DNA from: Microlunatus endophyticus
GTDB taxonomy: Bacteria; Actinomycetota; Actinomycetes; Propionibacteriales; Propionibacteriaceae
Length of the DNA stretch: 64,000 nucleotides
Direction of reading: 5' to 3'
Assembly (NCBI RefSeq): GCF_014646195.1
Contig: NZ_BMMZ01000018.1
Coordinates: forward strand, 1 to 64,000
Below, piece after piece: positions 8,860 through 17,150 of this stretch. Positions within the stretch are counted from its first letter, which is position 1. Every line of letters begins with the position of its first letter. The notes under the pieces were generated by a model. That model saw nothing but the letters and a program-made list of their open reading frames with translations. It was not told the origin of the DNA and searched no databases. The position numbers and the translations under genes are program-made.

Positions 8860-10463
8860 TCCCAGCTCGACCGGTAGCTGCCGACCACCAGAGCGTTGGG
8901 ATCCGGCGGATCGAAGCTCGCCACGATCGGGCCACGCGGCCGGACGCCACAGCGATCCGCCCAGTCCTGCCATTGCGCGACCAGGGCGGCCACCCGCTCG
9001 GGTTGCTGATCACTGAGGTCGTGCAACTCGGTCCGGTCCCGGTCGAGGTCGTAGAGCTCCCAGTCCCGACCGAATTTGCGGACCAGCTTCCAGCGTCCGT
9101 CCCGGATCGCGGCGTTGCCTTCGTGCTCGAAGAACAGCCGGTGATCACCGGTCGGCGTTCCCCGCCAGGAACCGAGCATCGACCTGCCCTCGGGCGGCAG
9201 CAGGTCCCGTCCCGGGAAGCTCGCCGGGTAGCCGGCGCCGGTGGCCTCCAGCACGGTCGCGAGCACGTCCGGCAACTGGTGCGGATCGTGGTCGATCCCG
9301 GCCGTCAGCCTGCCGTCCGGCCAGTGCGCGATGAACGGGGTCGCGATGCCGCCCTCGTGCACCCAGTGTTTGTACTCCCGGAACGGGGTGTTGGACAGAT
9401 TCGCCCACGGCTTGCCGTACGAGCTGTACGTCTCCGGGCCACCCGGGACGATCGCCGGCGCGTTGCCGCGTTTGATCGGCCCGCCGTCGCGGGTCGTCGC
9501 CACCATGTGCACCGGCACGCTGGGAAGATCATCGACCCAGCCCGGCGGCATCTCCTCGGAACAACCGCCGTTGTCGGACAGGAACATGATCAGGGTGTTG
9601 TCCAGCCGTCCCGTCCGCCGCAGGGCCTGCACGACCTCGCCGATCGCCGCGTCCAGCAGCTCGACCTGGGCCGCGTAGACCTCCATCCGCCGCGCCTGCC
9701 AGTCATGATCACCGGCATCGGCCCAGGCGACCACCTCGTCGTCGCGATCACTCAGTGCCCATTCGCCGCTGATCAGGCCCGACTCGACCAGCCGCCGGTA
9801 GCGCCGCGCGCGCAACTCGTCCCAACCGGCGTCGAAGACGCCGCGATAGCTGTCGACCACGTCCTGCGGCGCGTGCAGGGGCCAGTGGGGTGCCGTGAAG
9901 GGCAGATACAGGAAGAACGGCTGATCAACGCTCTGGCCGTCGATGAACGCCGCCGCCTCCTGGCCGAGGACGGTCGTGAAATACCGGTCCTCGGTGAACG
10001 GCTCCGGCGCCTCGCCGCGATGCAGTGTGCTCGGGTCGAAGTAGCTGGAGGCGCCGGTGAGGATCCCGTAGAAGTCGTCGAACCCACGCCGGGTCGGCCA
10101 GGCGTGGTTGGGTTCGTGCACCTGACCGGTCAGGTGCCACTTGCCGCGCATCGCGGTGGCATAGCCATGATCGCGCAACACCTCGGCGATGGTGACGCAG
10201 CGGTTGTTGATCGTGCCCGGATAGCCGACCGGGCCGTCGTCGTCGGTCAGGATGCCGATCCCGGTCTGGTGCGGATGCAGCCCGGTGAGCAGCGACGCCC
10301 GGGCCGGTGAGCACCGGGCGGTGTTGTAGAACTGCGACATCCGTACGCCACCGGCCGCCAACGCGTCCAGGTTGGGAGTCCGGATCTCCGATCCGTAACA
10401 GCCGATATCGGAATAGCCCATGTCGTCGGCCATGATCAGCACGACGTTCGGACGACTGTTCAC
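8820..10463 (-). CDS. Sulfatase (arylsulfatase type)
   Basis: 547 residues. Type I sulfatase hydrolysing sulfate esters: metal ligands in IMADDMGYSDIGCYG at the N-terminus and the formylglycine signature CSPARASLLTG (Cys about residue 51), whose Cys must be oxidised by a maturation enzyme not seen in this window. MFLSDNGGCSEE provides the second metal-site residues. No signal peptide is evident, so it is probably cytoplasmic. The GTG start overlaps the stop of the upstream sulfatase (GTGA), implying coupled translation. Confidence 0.95.
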   Translation of the reverse strand: MNSRPNVVLIMADDMGYSDIGCYGSEIRTPNLDALAAGGVRMSQFYNTARCSPARASLLTGLHPHQTGIGILTDDDGPVGYPGTINNRCVTIAEVLRDHGYATAMRGKWHLTGQVHEPNHAWPTRRGFDDFYGILTGASSYFDPSTLHRGEAPEPFTEDRYFTTVLGQEAAAFIDGQSVDQPFFLYLPFTAPHWPLHAPQDVVDSYRGVFDAGWDELRARRYRRLVESGLISGEWALSDRDDEVVAWADAGDHDWQARRMEVYAAQVELLDAAIGEVVQALRRTGRLDNTLIMFLSDNGGCSEEMPPGWVDDLPSVPVHMVATTRDGGPIKRGNAPAIVPGGPETYSSYGKPWANLSNTPFREYKHWVHEGGIATPFIAHWPDGRLTAGIDHDPHQLPDVLATVLEATGAGYPASFPGRDLLPPEGRSMLGSWRGTPTGDHRLFFEHEGNAAIRDGRWKLVRKFGRDWELYDLDRDRTELHDLSDQQPERVAALVAQWQDWADRCGVRPRGPIVASFDPPDPNALVVGSYRSSWDQRSQPPSLSGRE

Positions 10464-11887
10464 CAGAAGGCCTTTCGTTCCTGTGTTCGGTCCTCGGTCG
10501 CGATCAGGACATCGAGCAGCAGTTCGGTCATCTGCTGCCGGTGGCCGACATGATCACTGCGGTCCCAGAGGTTGATCAGCTCGCCGGGATCGGTGGCCAG
10601 GTCGTACAACTCCCCGGTCCGTCCGCGATCGCTGGTCGGCGGCCCGTGATACACGACGATCTTGGTGTCACCAGAACGGAGCATCGTCGTATGCACCGGC
10701 GGGTCGTAGGGATGTCCGCTGTCGCGATACTCGCACAGCGCCCAGCCCCGGTGATCGGTCGTCCGGCCGGTCGCCAGGCCGAGCAGCGACCTGCCCTGGC
10801 AGCGAGGGAGCGGCACTCCGGTCAGCTCGGTGATCGTCGCGGTCAGGTCGATCCACTCGACGAGCTCGTCGATCCGGGTGCCGGCCGGGATGCGGCCCGG
10901 CCACTTGATCAACAACGGCACCCTGATCGCGCAGTCGTACATCATCGGGCCCTTGAGCATCAACTGGTGATCACCGAGCATCTCGCCGTGGTCGGAGGTG
11001 AAGATCACCACGGTGTCCTCGGCCAGCCCCTGCTCGTCGAGGGTTGTCAGGATCCTGCTTACCTCGTCGTCAACCAGGCTGACCATCGCGTAGTAGTCCG
11101 CTTTGATCTGCTGCAACTCCTCGGAGCTGTAGTCCAGGTAGCCAGGGGCATGACCGGCATACGACGCCCGGCTCGCCTCGGCGAAGATCGGCGGCTTGCC
11201 GTCCAGTTCACCGGGCACCGTGTTCGGCCCGGACAGCTGGTCGGCCCGGTAGCGGTCGACGTACTCCTTCGGAGCGCCGAAGGAATGGTGCGGGTCGAAG
11301 AAGTTGGCGATGAAGAAGAACGGCCGATCGATAGGCCGGGACGCACTCAGGTAGCGGACGGTCTCCTCGCCGACCCAGTGCGAGTAGTGCGCCTCGGTCG
11401 GCACCTCGTCGATCCTTGTCCCGATCTCTGCCCCGACGGCGATCTCGGGATGGGTGAGTTCCAACCAGCGGTGGTACGCGTTCTCCGAGCTCCCCGGATA
11501 CGGGTCGTGGGCCCACTGCCAGACCCGGAAGCCGGGCGGTTTCTCCTCGGTCCGGTCGCCGAAACAGGCGTCCAGATGCCATTTGCCGACCAGTCCGCAG
11601 TCGTAGCCCGCCTCGGCCAGCGCCGTCGGCAGCAGTCGGGCCGATCCGGGCAGTTGGACCCCATTCGCGTACAGGCCGTGGTTGTGCAGGTACTGGCCGG
11701 TCATCAGGCTCGCCCGCGAGGGTGCGCAGACCGGAGCCTGAACGTAGCAATTGGTGAAGATCGCTCCGTCGGCCGCCAACTGATCAAGGTGCGGGGTGTC
11801 GATCTCGGCGTTCCCGGACGCACCGAGCGCGTCGAAGCGTTGCTGATCGGTGCAGATCAGCAGGACGTTGGGACGGCTCCGGCTCAC
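10460..11887 (-). CDS. Sulfatase (second, choline-sulfatase/arylsulfatase-like)
   Basis: 475 residues. LLICTDQQRFDALG gives the first metal ligands, CAPSRASLMTG the formylglycine site, and IFTSDHGEMLGDHQLMLKG the second metal site. The DQQRFDALG and HGEMLGDH forms resemble choline-sulfatase or glycan sulfatase subfamilies rather than the partner gene. GTG 11887 is chosen because homology starts at RSRPNVLL; an ATG at 11905 would overlap the divergent xth start. It is the first gene of a two-sulfatase unit. Confidence 0.93.
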   Translation of the reverse strand: MSRSRPNVLLICTDQQRFDALGASGNAEIDTPHLDQLAADGAIFTNCYVQAPVCAPSRASLMTGQYLHNHGLYANGVQLPGSARLLPTALAEAGYDCGLVGKWHLDACFGDRTEEKPPGFRVWQWAHDPYPGSSENAYHRWLELTHPEIAVGAEIGTRIDEVPTEAHYSHWVGEETVRYLSASRPIDRPFFFIANFFDPHHSFGAPKEYVDRYRADQLSGPNTVPGELDGKPPIFAEASRASYAGHAPGYLDYSSEELQQIKADYYAMVSLVDDEVSRILTTLDEQGLAEDTVVIFTSDHGEMLGDHQLMLKGPMMYDCAIRVPLLIKWPGRIPAGTRIDELVEWIDLTATITELTGVPLPRCQGRSLLGLATGRTTDHRGWALCEYRDSGHPYDPPVHTTMLRSGDTKIVVYHGPPTSDRGRTGELYDLATDPGELINLWDRSDHVGHRQQMTELLLDVLIATEDRTQERKAFW

Positions 11888-11903
11888 GACCCTACGGTCT
11901 ACC

Positions 11904-12779
11904 ATGGCGCCCGTGAGGATTGCGACCTGGAACGTCAATTCCATCAAGCAACGCATGCCTCGGTTCCTGCCCTGGCTGGACGAACGCGGTCCCGACGTGG
12001 TCTGCCTGCAGGAGCTGAAACTCGACGATCTTGGTTTCGCGGGATTGCTCGGGGCCGAGATCGATCAACGCGGCTACCAGCCGGCGGTGCACGGCGAGGC
12101 GCAGTGGAACGGCGTGGCGATCCTGTCCCGGGTCGGGCTGGAGGATGTGACGACCGGAATCCCGGACGGCCCCGGATTCCCCGATCCTGAGGCGCGGGCG
12201 GTGTCGGCGACCTGTGCCGGCGTTCGGGTGCATTCGCTGTACGTCCCCAACGGCCGGGTGCCCGATTCGGACCACTACCGCTACAAGCTGGCCTGGCTGG
12301 AGAAACTGCGCGACCAGGTGGCCGCCGGACCGCGCGAGGTCGTGGTGTGCGGCGACATGAATATCGCTCCGGCCGATGCCGACGTCTACGATCCGGCCGC
12401 CTACGTCGGCCAGACCCACGTCACCGGGCCCGAGCGCGAGGCGTTGCAGCGACTGCTCGACGTCGGCCTGCACGACGTCGTCCGCGATCACTGGCCGGAC
12501 GAGCGGATCTTCAGCTACTGGGACTACCGTGCCGGCATGTTCCACCGCGATCTCGGCATGCGGATCGATCTGGTGCTCGCCGGCGACCCGGTTGCGGAGC
12601 GGGTCAAGGCCGCCTGGGTGGATCGCCAGGCCCGCAAGGGCACCGGCCCGAGTGATCACGCCCCGGTGATCGTGGATCTCGACGAGGCTCCGGACGGCGA
12701 CATCGGGCCGGTGGTGCCGCCGCCGTCGAATCCGCTGACCCGCAAAGGCGCGGTCAAGCTGCCCCAATCCCGCCCGTGA
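11904..12779 (+). CDS. xthA: Exodeoxyribonuclease III (AP endonuclease)
   Basis: 291 residues of the exonuclease/endonuclease/phosphatase fold acting in base-excision repair. Visible motifs are RIATWNVNSIKQR, LQELKLDD (metal-binding Glu), VVCGDMNIAPAD, and C-terminal SDHAPVIVDL. The start is ATG 11904 or GTG 11913 (family members usually begin MRIATWN). TACGGT sits 6 nt before the ATG, so a leaderless mRNA is possible. The extra C-terminal tail past residue ~265 is Pro/Lys-rich. Confidence 0.95.
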   Translation: MAPVRIATWNVNSIKQRMPRFLPWLDERGPDVVCLQELKLDDLGFAGLLGAEIDQRGYQPAVHGEAQWNGVAILSRVGLEDVTTGIPDGPGFPDPEARAVSATCAGVRVHSLYVPNGRVPDSDHYRYKLAWLEKLRDQVAAGPREVVVCGDMNIAPADADVYDPAAYVGQTHVTGPEREALQRLLDVGLHDVVRDHWPDERIFSYWDYRAGMFHRDLGMRIDLVLAGDPVAERVKAAWVDRQARKGTGPSDHAPVIVDLDEAPDGDIGPVVPPPSNPLTRKGAVKLPQSRP

Positions 12780-13548
12780 CACGCCCGCTCCTGACTTGCG
12801 CGGCCAGCACCGGGCGGTAGTCCAGACCGAGCTTGGCATACAGCCGCCGTGCACCGCTGTTGTCCTCGTCGACCATCAGGCCGACCGCGCCGCGCTCGGT
12901 GATCGCGGCGCCCGCGACCAGCCGGCAGACCTGCTCACCGAGTCCCCGGCCGCGCGATCCGGGATCGACCGCGACACCGACCAGATAGCCGATCGTCGGC
13001 GCGGACCAGCCGAGTCCCGCCGTGGCGACCAGCCGGCCTTGACCATCCCGGACCCCCGCCCAGGACTCGACATCGGGATCCGACGGCCGCGCGTCACTGT
13101 CCGCATGGGCACGGTCCAGCAGTTCGTCGATCTCAGGGATGTGCTCGGCGCCGAGCCACCGGGCGCCGCTGGACGTGTGATCAAGAGGATCGCGCCGGTC
13201 CATCCAGCCGAACGGCGTGCCGATCTCCAGGCCACTGCCGTTGGAGAGCTCGACCATCGCGGTGAGCTTGCGGATCAGGGCCGGGTCACCGATCGGACGG
13301 AAGCTGTCGCCGACCTCGTCCAGCACCAGGCCGATCAGGCCGGCGGCCGCGGCCACCGAGCCGTGGACGGCAACCCGGTCCTTGGTCGCCAGCCGCGGGC
13401 AGGCCACCGCCACCGCGGCACCGTCGTCGGTCGTCCAGGCTCTCGCCGTGCCGCCCGGTCGCTTGGCGAATCCCTGTGCGGTCCACTCGCAGAGCAGATC
13501 CCCGTCAGTGAGATCGCGGAGGTCTTCGAGATCGCTGACGTCGCGCAC
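12754..13548 (-). CDS. GNAT family N-acetyltransferase
   Basis: 264 residues. The C-terminal half is a GNAT domain: VGVAVDPGSRGRGLGEQVCRLV contains the acetyl-CoA-binding RGRGLG, followed by GLMVDEDNSGARRLYAKLGL. The N-terminal ~110 residues are a second, poorly conserved unit, as in many actinobacterial GNAT proteins. The substrate is unknown. It overlaps the convergent xthA by 26 bp and lies 30 bp upstream of nothing obviously related. Confidence 0.88.
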   Translation of the reverse strand: MRDVSDLEDLRDLTDGDLLCEWTAQGFAKRPGGTARAWTTDDGAAVAVACPRLATKDRVAVHGSVAAAAGLIGLVLDEVGDSFRPIGDPALIRKLTAMVELSNGSGLEIGTPFGWMDRRDPLDHTSSGARWLGAEHIPEIDELLDRAHADSDARPSDPDVESWAGVRDGQGRLVATAGLGWSAPTIGYLVGVAVDPGSRGRGLGEQVCRLVAGAAITERGAVGLMVDEDNSGARRLYAKLGLDYRPVLAAQVRSGRVTGGIGAA

Positions 13549-13578
13549 GTGCCCATCCTGTCAGCCGCGTCTGTCAGA

Positions 13579-14163
13579 TCAACGGAGCAGACCCCGATAG
13601 CTGCGATGGACCGTGACGGCAACGATCGCGGTGATCACGGCCTTGATCAGATCCCCGGGCACGAAGGTCAGCGACCCGATCGCGGATGTGCGCAGCGGCA
13701 ACCCGGAGACCACACTCGTCCACGGCACGCCGATCGCGTAGATGACCACGATGCCACCGACGATCGCCGCCACCGTGACGGCGACGTACCGCATCGCCGG
13801 GCTGGACCTGCGGATGGCCCAGTACTTCACGATCAGCCCGGTCACCAGCGCGCCCGGGATCCAGCCGATCAGGTAACCGCCGGTCGGCCCGACCAGCACG
13901 CCGAGGCCGCCCCGGCCGCCGGACAGGATCGGCAGCCCCAGCAGTGACAGCACGACGACGATCACGGCGGACAACATCCCGCGCACCGGGCCGAGGAGTG
14001 CGCCTGCCACCATCACGCCGAGGGTCTGCAGGGTGATCGGCACCGGGATGATCCCGAGCGTGATCGGTGGTATCAGCCCCATCGCGGCGATGAGCGCGGC
14101 GAACACCGCGATCAGGACGGTGTTGCGGGTGCTGCTGGCTCGTTCGACGCTGGTGGCGGTCAC
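13579..14163 (-). CDS. bioY: Biotin transporter substrate-binding subunit BioY
   Basis: 194 residues, about six membrane helices. It is the S component of an ECF transporter that binds biotin. BioY hallmarks include IPVPITLQTLGVMVAGALLG and the loop GPTGGYLIGWIPGA. The GTG start overlaps the bioN stop (GTGA). Together with bioM and bioN it forms a dedicated three-gene biotin importer, so the host probably scavenges biotin, consistent with the biotin-dependent carboxylase gene at 58 kb. Confidence 0.95.
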   Translation of the reverse strand: MTATSVERASSTRNTVLIAVFAALIAAMGLIPPITLGIIPVPITLQTLGVMVAGALLGPVRGMLSAVIVVVLSLLGLPILSGGRGGLGVLVGPTGGYLIGWIPGALVTGLIVKYWAIRRSSPAMRYVAVTVAAIVGGIVVIYAIGVPWTSVVSGLPLRTSAIGSLTFVPGDLIKAVITAIVAVTVHRSYRGLLR

Positions 14164-14744
14164 TTCGCTCCTCGGTTCGGGGTGGTGTCGTAGGCTCGGG
14201 CATCGATGGCCTCGGAGATCTGTTCGGCCGATTGCAGGGCACGGATGATCAACGGCACCAGCAGCGCGAGCGGGCTGCGGTGCAGCCCGCGGGCGTACTG
14301 CGCCTCTCGGATCTGGTCATAGGTCGCCCGCAGGGTGGGGATGAAGCGCACCGTCAGGGACAGCGCCAGGCTGATCCGCGCCGGATTCAACCCGATCCTG
14401 GCGGTCGGGGCGAGGACCCGTTCGAACAGCTCGAGGAACTGGGCGAACGGCGTGCTCAGCGTGATCGCGTACGCCAGCAGGCAGAGTGTGGTCAGCCGCA
14501 GTCCGGCGATCACGCCGGGCTGCCAGCCGATCGTCAGTCCGGTCATGATCACCACCACGGTGATGATGATCAACAGGCCGCCGACCGGGCGTGCCAACCG
14601 TCGTGCGGGTTCCCGCATCCACAGCAGCAACGCGACGGCCAACGCCAGCAGTCCCGCCAGCACCGCCCAGGCGGTAATCAGATACAGCCCGATCCCGGCG
14701 CAGAACAGCACGCCGATCTTGATCCCGGCGGGAATCCGGCTCAC
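14160..14744 (-). CDS. bioN: ECF transporter transmembrane subunit (EcfT/BioN)
   Basis: 194 residues, four to five membrane helices with the cytoplasmic coupling motif region EAQYARGLHRSP (the A-R-G signature) and a second EAIDARAYD (A-R motif). This subunit couples ATP hydrolysis by BioM to biotin transport through BioY. It overlaps bioM and bioY by 4 bp on either side, showing tight translational coupling. Confidence 0.95.
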   Translation of the reverse strand: MSRIPAGIKIGVLFCAGIGLYLITAWAVLAGLLALAVALLLWMREPARRLARPVGGLLIIITVVVIMTGLTIGWQPGVIAGLRLTTLCLLAYAITLSTPFAQFLELFERVLAPTARIGLNPARISLALSLTVRFIPTLRATYDQIREAQYARGLHRSPLALLVPLIIRALQSAEQISEAIDARAYDTTPNRGAK

Positions 14745-15442
14745 CGCCGGACCACCTGATCACACAGGTCGCGGTAGGACGCGATCGCCTCATCCGGACC
14801 GGAATCCTTGATCACCCGTCCGTCGTGCAGCACGATCACCCGCTGATAGCGGGCGGCCAGCTCCAGATCATGGGTGACCAGGACGGCCCGCTGCTCCAGC
14901 CCGTCGATCGCCTGCTGCAGCCGTCGGCGGTTGACCAGATCGAGCATCGTCGTCGGCTCGTCGAAGATGATCAACTCCGGCTGCATCACCAGCACTGCGG
15001 CCAGCGCGACCAGCTGCTTCTCGCCGCCGCTGAGAGAGTGGGACTCGCGGTCGGCCAGTCGTCCCAGTCCGAGCCCGGCCAGCACGGCCGCGATCCGGGC
15101 CTCGGTCTCGGCGCGGGCGAGGCCGAGATTGCGCGCGCCGAACCGAAGATCGTCGGCGACGATCGGCATCACGATCTGGTTCTCCGGATTCTGGAACACG
15201 AAGCCGACCAGCCGGCGGATCCGCTTGTCGTCGCGGCCGGTGACCAGCTCGCCGACCCGGACCTCGCCCGAGGTCGGCAGCAGCAATCCGTTCAGCAGCC
15301 GGACCAGCGTGCTCTTGCCGGAGCCGTTGAGCCCGATGATCGCGATCCGCCGGTCATCCAAGGTCAGGTCGATGTCGGCGAGCACGGTCCGCTCGTCGCG
15401 TACGACCGAAACAGCGGACAGCACGACGGGCCCGATAGCCAA
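14741..15442 (-). CDS. bioM: ECF transporter ATPase (EcfA/BioM)
   Basis: 233 residues. ABC ATPase with Walker A GLNGSGKST, Q-loop FQNPENQIVMP, signature LSGGEKQ, Walker B LIIFDEPT and switch His in LVTHDLE. It energises biotin uptake. The start is a TTG at 15442, fixed by a strong AGGAGG 5-6 nt upstream. It is the first gene of bioMNY and is divergent from a TetR-type gene over a double palindrome. Confidence 0.96.
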   Translation of the reverse strand: MAIGPVVLSAVSVVRDERTVLADIDLTLDDRRIAIIGLNGSGKSTLVRLLNGLLLPTSGEVRVGELVTGRDDKRIRRLVGFVFQNPENQIVMPIVADDLRFGARNLGLARAETEARIAAVLAGLGLGRLADRESHSLSGGEKQLVALAAVLVMQPELIIFDEPTTMLDLVNRRRLQQAIDGLEQRAVLVTHDLELAARYQRVIVLHDGRVIKDSGPDEAIASYRDLCDQVVRR

Positions 15443-15470
15443 CCCTGCCTCCTGACGTCAACGCACTGAC

Positions 15471-15500
15471 TTGAACAGTGTTCAACATGAACGTTGTTCA
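15471..15500. promoter_or_regulatory. Tandem palindromic operator, BioQ-like
   Basis: Two palindromes lie in the bioM/TetR gap: TTGAACAGTGTTCAA (15471-15485, perfect) and TGAACGTTGTTCA (15488-15500). Both fit TGAAC-N3-GTTCA and their centres are 16 bp apart. The second overlaps a possible -35 (TTCAAG, 15497-15502) of the TetR gene, whose -10 would be TACGGT (15521-15526). The half-sites resemble the reported corynebacterial BioQ site TGAAC-N3-GTTAC. Confidence 0.85.
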
Positions 15501-15532
15501 AGTTAGCTGCGGAACTGCGCTACGGTCAAGCC

Positions 15533-16153
15533 ATGCGATTGTCCCGGGAGTCGGTGCTGAAGGGTGCCTTCGCGATCCTGGACCGCTACGGACTGGCCGA
15601 CCTCACCATGCGCCGGCTTGCCGCCGAGCTCGGTATCCAGCCCGGCGGGCTCTACTGGCATTTCGCCAACAAGCAGACGCTGCTCGCTGCAATGGCCGAT
15701 CAGATCACCGGCTCGGACCGGTTCACCGAGCCGGACAGGTTCATGGGGGAGACCGGATGGCGCCCGGAGCTTCAGATGGTGAGCACCCGGCTGCGCTCGG
15801 CACTACTGGCCCACCGCGACGGCGCCGAGCTGGTGGCCGCCGGTTACGCGCTGCGGCCCGGATCCGGCCAGCCACTGGAGCGAATGACCAAGATCATCCA
15901 GCAGGCCGGGCTGGGAGATCACGACGCCGCCGCGGCCGCGGCGACACTGACCCATTTCGTGCTCGGCCATGCGGCCGAGGTGCAGGCCCATGATCAGCTT
16001 CGCCGCGCCGGCGCGCTCCCGGACGACCATGATCAGTTCCCGGATCCGGATGCCGCCTTCACGACAGGGCTGGAGATTGTGCTGGACGGGATCGCGGCGC
16101 GCTGCTCTGCAGTGAACGCCGCGCCGTCCACGCCACGATCGCGAGCGCGATGA
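15533..16153 (+). CDS. TetR-family repressor, likely BioQ-type biotin regulator
   Basis: 206 residues. N-terminal TetR helix-turn-helix: LTMRRLAAELGIQPGGLYWHFANKQTLL (residues ~26-53). The C-terminal domain is the variable ligand or dimerisation part. It is divergent from bioMNY with two TGAAC-N3-GTTCA palindromes between them, so it probably represses both itself and the biotin transporter. The ATG follows TACGGT by 6 nt, suggesting a leaderless transcript. An upstream ATG at 15494 lies inside the operator and is rejected. The 3' end overlaps the convergent membrane-protein gene by 95 bp. Confidence 0.88.
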   Translation: MRLSRESVLKGAFAILDRYGLADLTMRRLAAELGIQPGGLYWHFANKQTLLAAMADQITGSDRFTEPDRFMGETGWRPELQMVSTRLRSALLAHRDGAELVAAGYALRPGSGQPLERMTKIIQQAGLGDHDAAAAAATLTHFVLGHAAEVQAHDQLRRAGALPDDHDQFPDPDAAFTTGLEIVLDGIAARCSAVNAAPSTPRSRAR

Positions 16154-17096
16154 TCACCAGCACGGACTGCTCGGCGATCCCCGCCGGTCCGGCGCTGACG
16201 GCCGAGACCAGGCCGACCCAGCAGTAGGTGATCACTGCACCGGCAGCCAGCCCGAAGGGTGCCGGGCCGGGAGGGACTACGGTGCTGCCACGTCGGCTCC
16301 AGCCGGAGAGGATCACCAGCATCACGAGCCACAGCGCCGCCACGATCGCCGTCCGGAGCCATGGCGAGAGTCCGCTCAGTTTGTCGGTCGACTCGAAGAG
16401 GCCGGCGGCCACAACCACCAGGGCGGCCGAGATCACGGTCGCCCGAACGGTCGGCTGCACCGGGGGCGGCTGCCGGCCACGCAGCCGTACGGCCAGTACG
16501 ACCGCAGTACCCACGGCAAGTGCAGTGATGATCAACCGCGCCGGCGGTGCGACGAACCGATGCGGATCACTGGCGATGCTGAAGGCTGCCGTCGCGGCCG
16601 CGGCGAGTACGAAGATCACCAGGCAGACGACGATGCCCACCCTGCCGAGCCAGGGGCGGACGACGTGTTCCGGATCATCACGACCGTACCAGGCCTCGGT
16701 GATCGCGATCGGCGCGGAGATGCTCCAGACCACGTGCAGGCTGATCACGAAGATCGTCCAGGGTGCGCCGATGCCCAGCATCGGCACGTAGCCGGGCTGG
16801 ATCAGGCTGAGCCCGAGATAGTGCGGATTGAACAGGCTCTGGGTGATCAGACCCTCCTCGAAGATCCCGTATCCCAGTGCCAGCAGCAGAATCCCGGTCC
16901 AGCCCAACCGCAGCCGGCGGGCCAGTTCGTGGATCAGCACGGCGGCCATGCCGTAAAAGGCAACGAACAGGATGAACGAGGCAACCTGTTCGGCGGCCGG
17001 CTCGAAGCCGGACAGGTATTGGTCGCCGAGCAGGAATTCAGCGATGAAGCCGGAGAGCAGGGCGAGCATGATCACCGGACGGAATGCGGTACGCAC
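16059..17096 (-). CDS. Multi-pass membrane protein of unknown function
   Basis: 345 residues with about nine to ten hydrophobic helices; the first follows the start (FRPVIMLALLSGFIAEFLLG). A conserved-looking stretch is LALGYGIFEEGLITQSLFNP, an acidic motif (FEEG) within a membrane helix that resembles intramembrane protease or CPBP-like glutamates, but I cannot assign it. GTG 17096 is chosen over a TTG at 17138 because the latter lacks a ribosome site. The 3' end overlaps the TetR gene by 95 bp, the longest convergent overlap here. Confidence 0.72.
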   Translation of the reverse strand: MRTAFRPVIMLALLSGFIAEFLLGDQYLSGFEPAAEQVASFILFVAFYGMAAVLIHELARRLRLGWTGILLLALGYGIFEEGLITQSLFNPHYLGLSLIQPGYVPMLGIGAPWTIFVISLHVVWSISAPIAITEAWYGRDDPEHVVRPWLGRVGIVVCLVIFVLAAAATAAFSIASDPHRFVAPPARLIITALAVGTAVVLAVRLRGRQPPPVQPTVRATVISAALVVVAAGLFESTDKLSGLSPWLRTAIVAALWLVMLVILSGWSRRGSTVVPPGPAPFGLAAGAVITYCWVGLVSAVSAGPAGIAEQSVLVIIALAIVAWTARRSLQSSAPRSRPAQSPALS

Positions 17097-17150
17097 CCGT
17101 TCAGTCTGGGGCGGCGGAATACCGGCTGCCGATGACAATCCTCACGATCG

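Noticed and set aside
10541-12190. Long plus-strand open frame opposite the second sulfatase.
   Set aside because: Arg/Gln/Val/His-rich shadow with no recognisable motif; the opposite strand carries a complete sulfatase with its catalytic motif.
15494-15532. Upstream ATG (15494) as the TetR gene start.
   Set aside because: It lies inside the second operator palindrome and adds residues (MFKLAAELRYGQA) outside the usual TetR start; ATG 15533 with a -10 six bases upstream is better.
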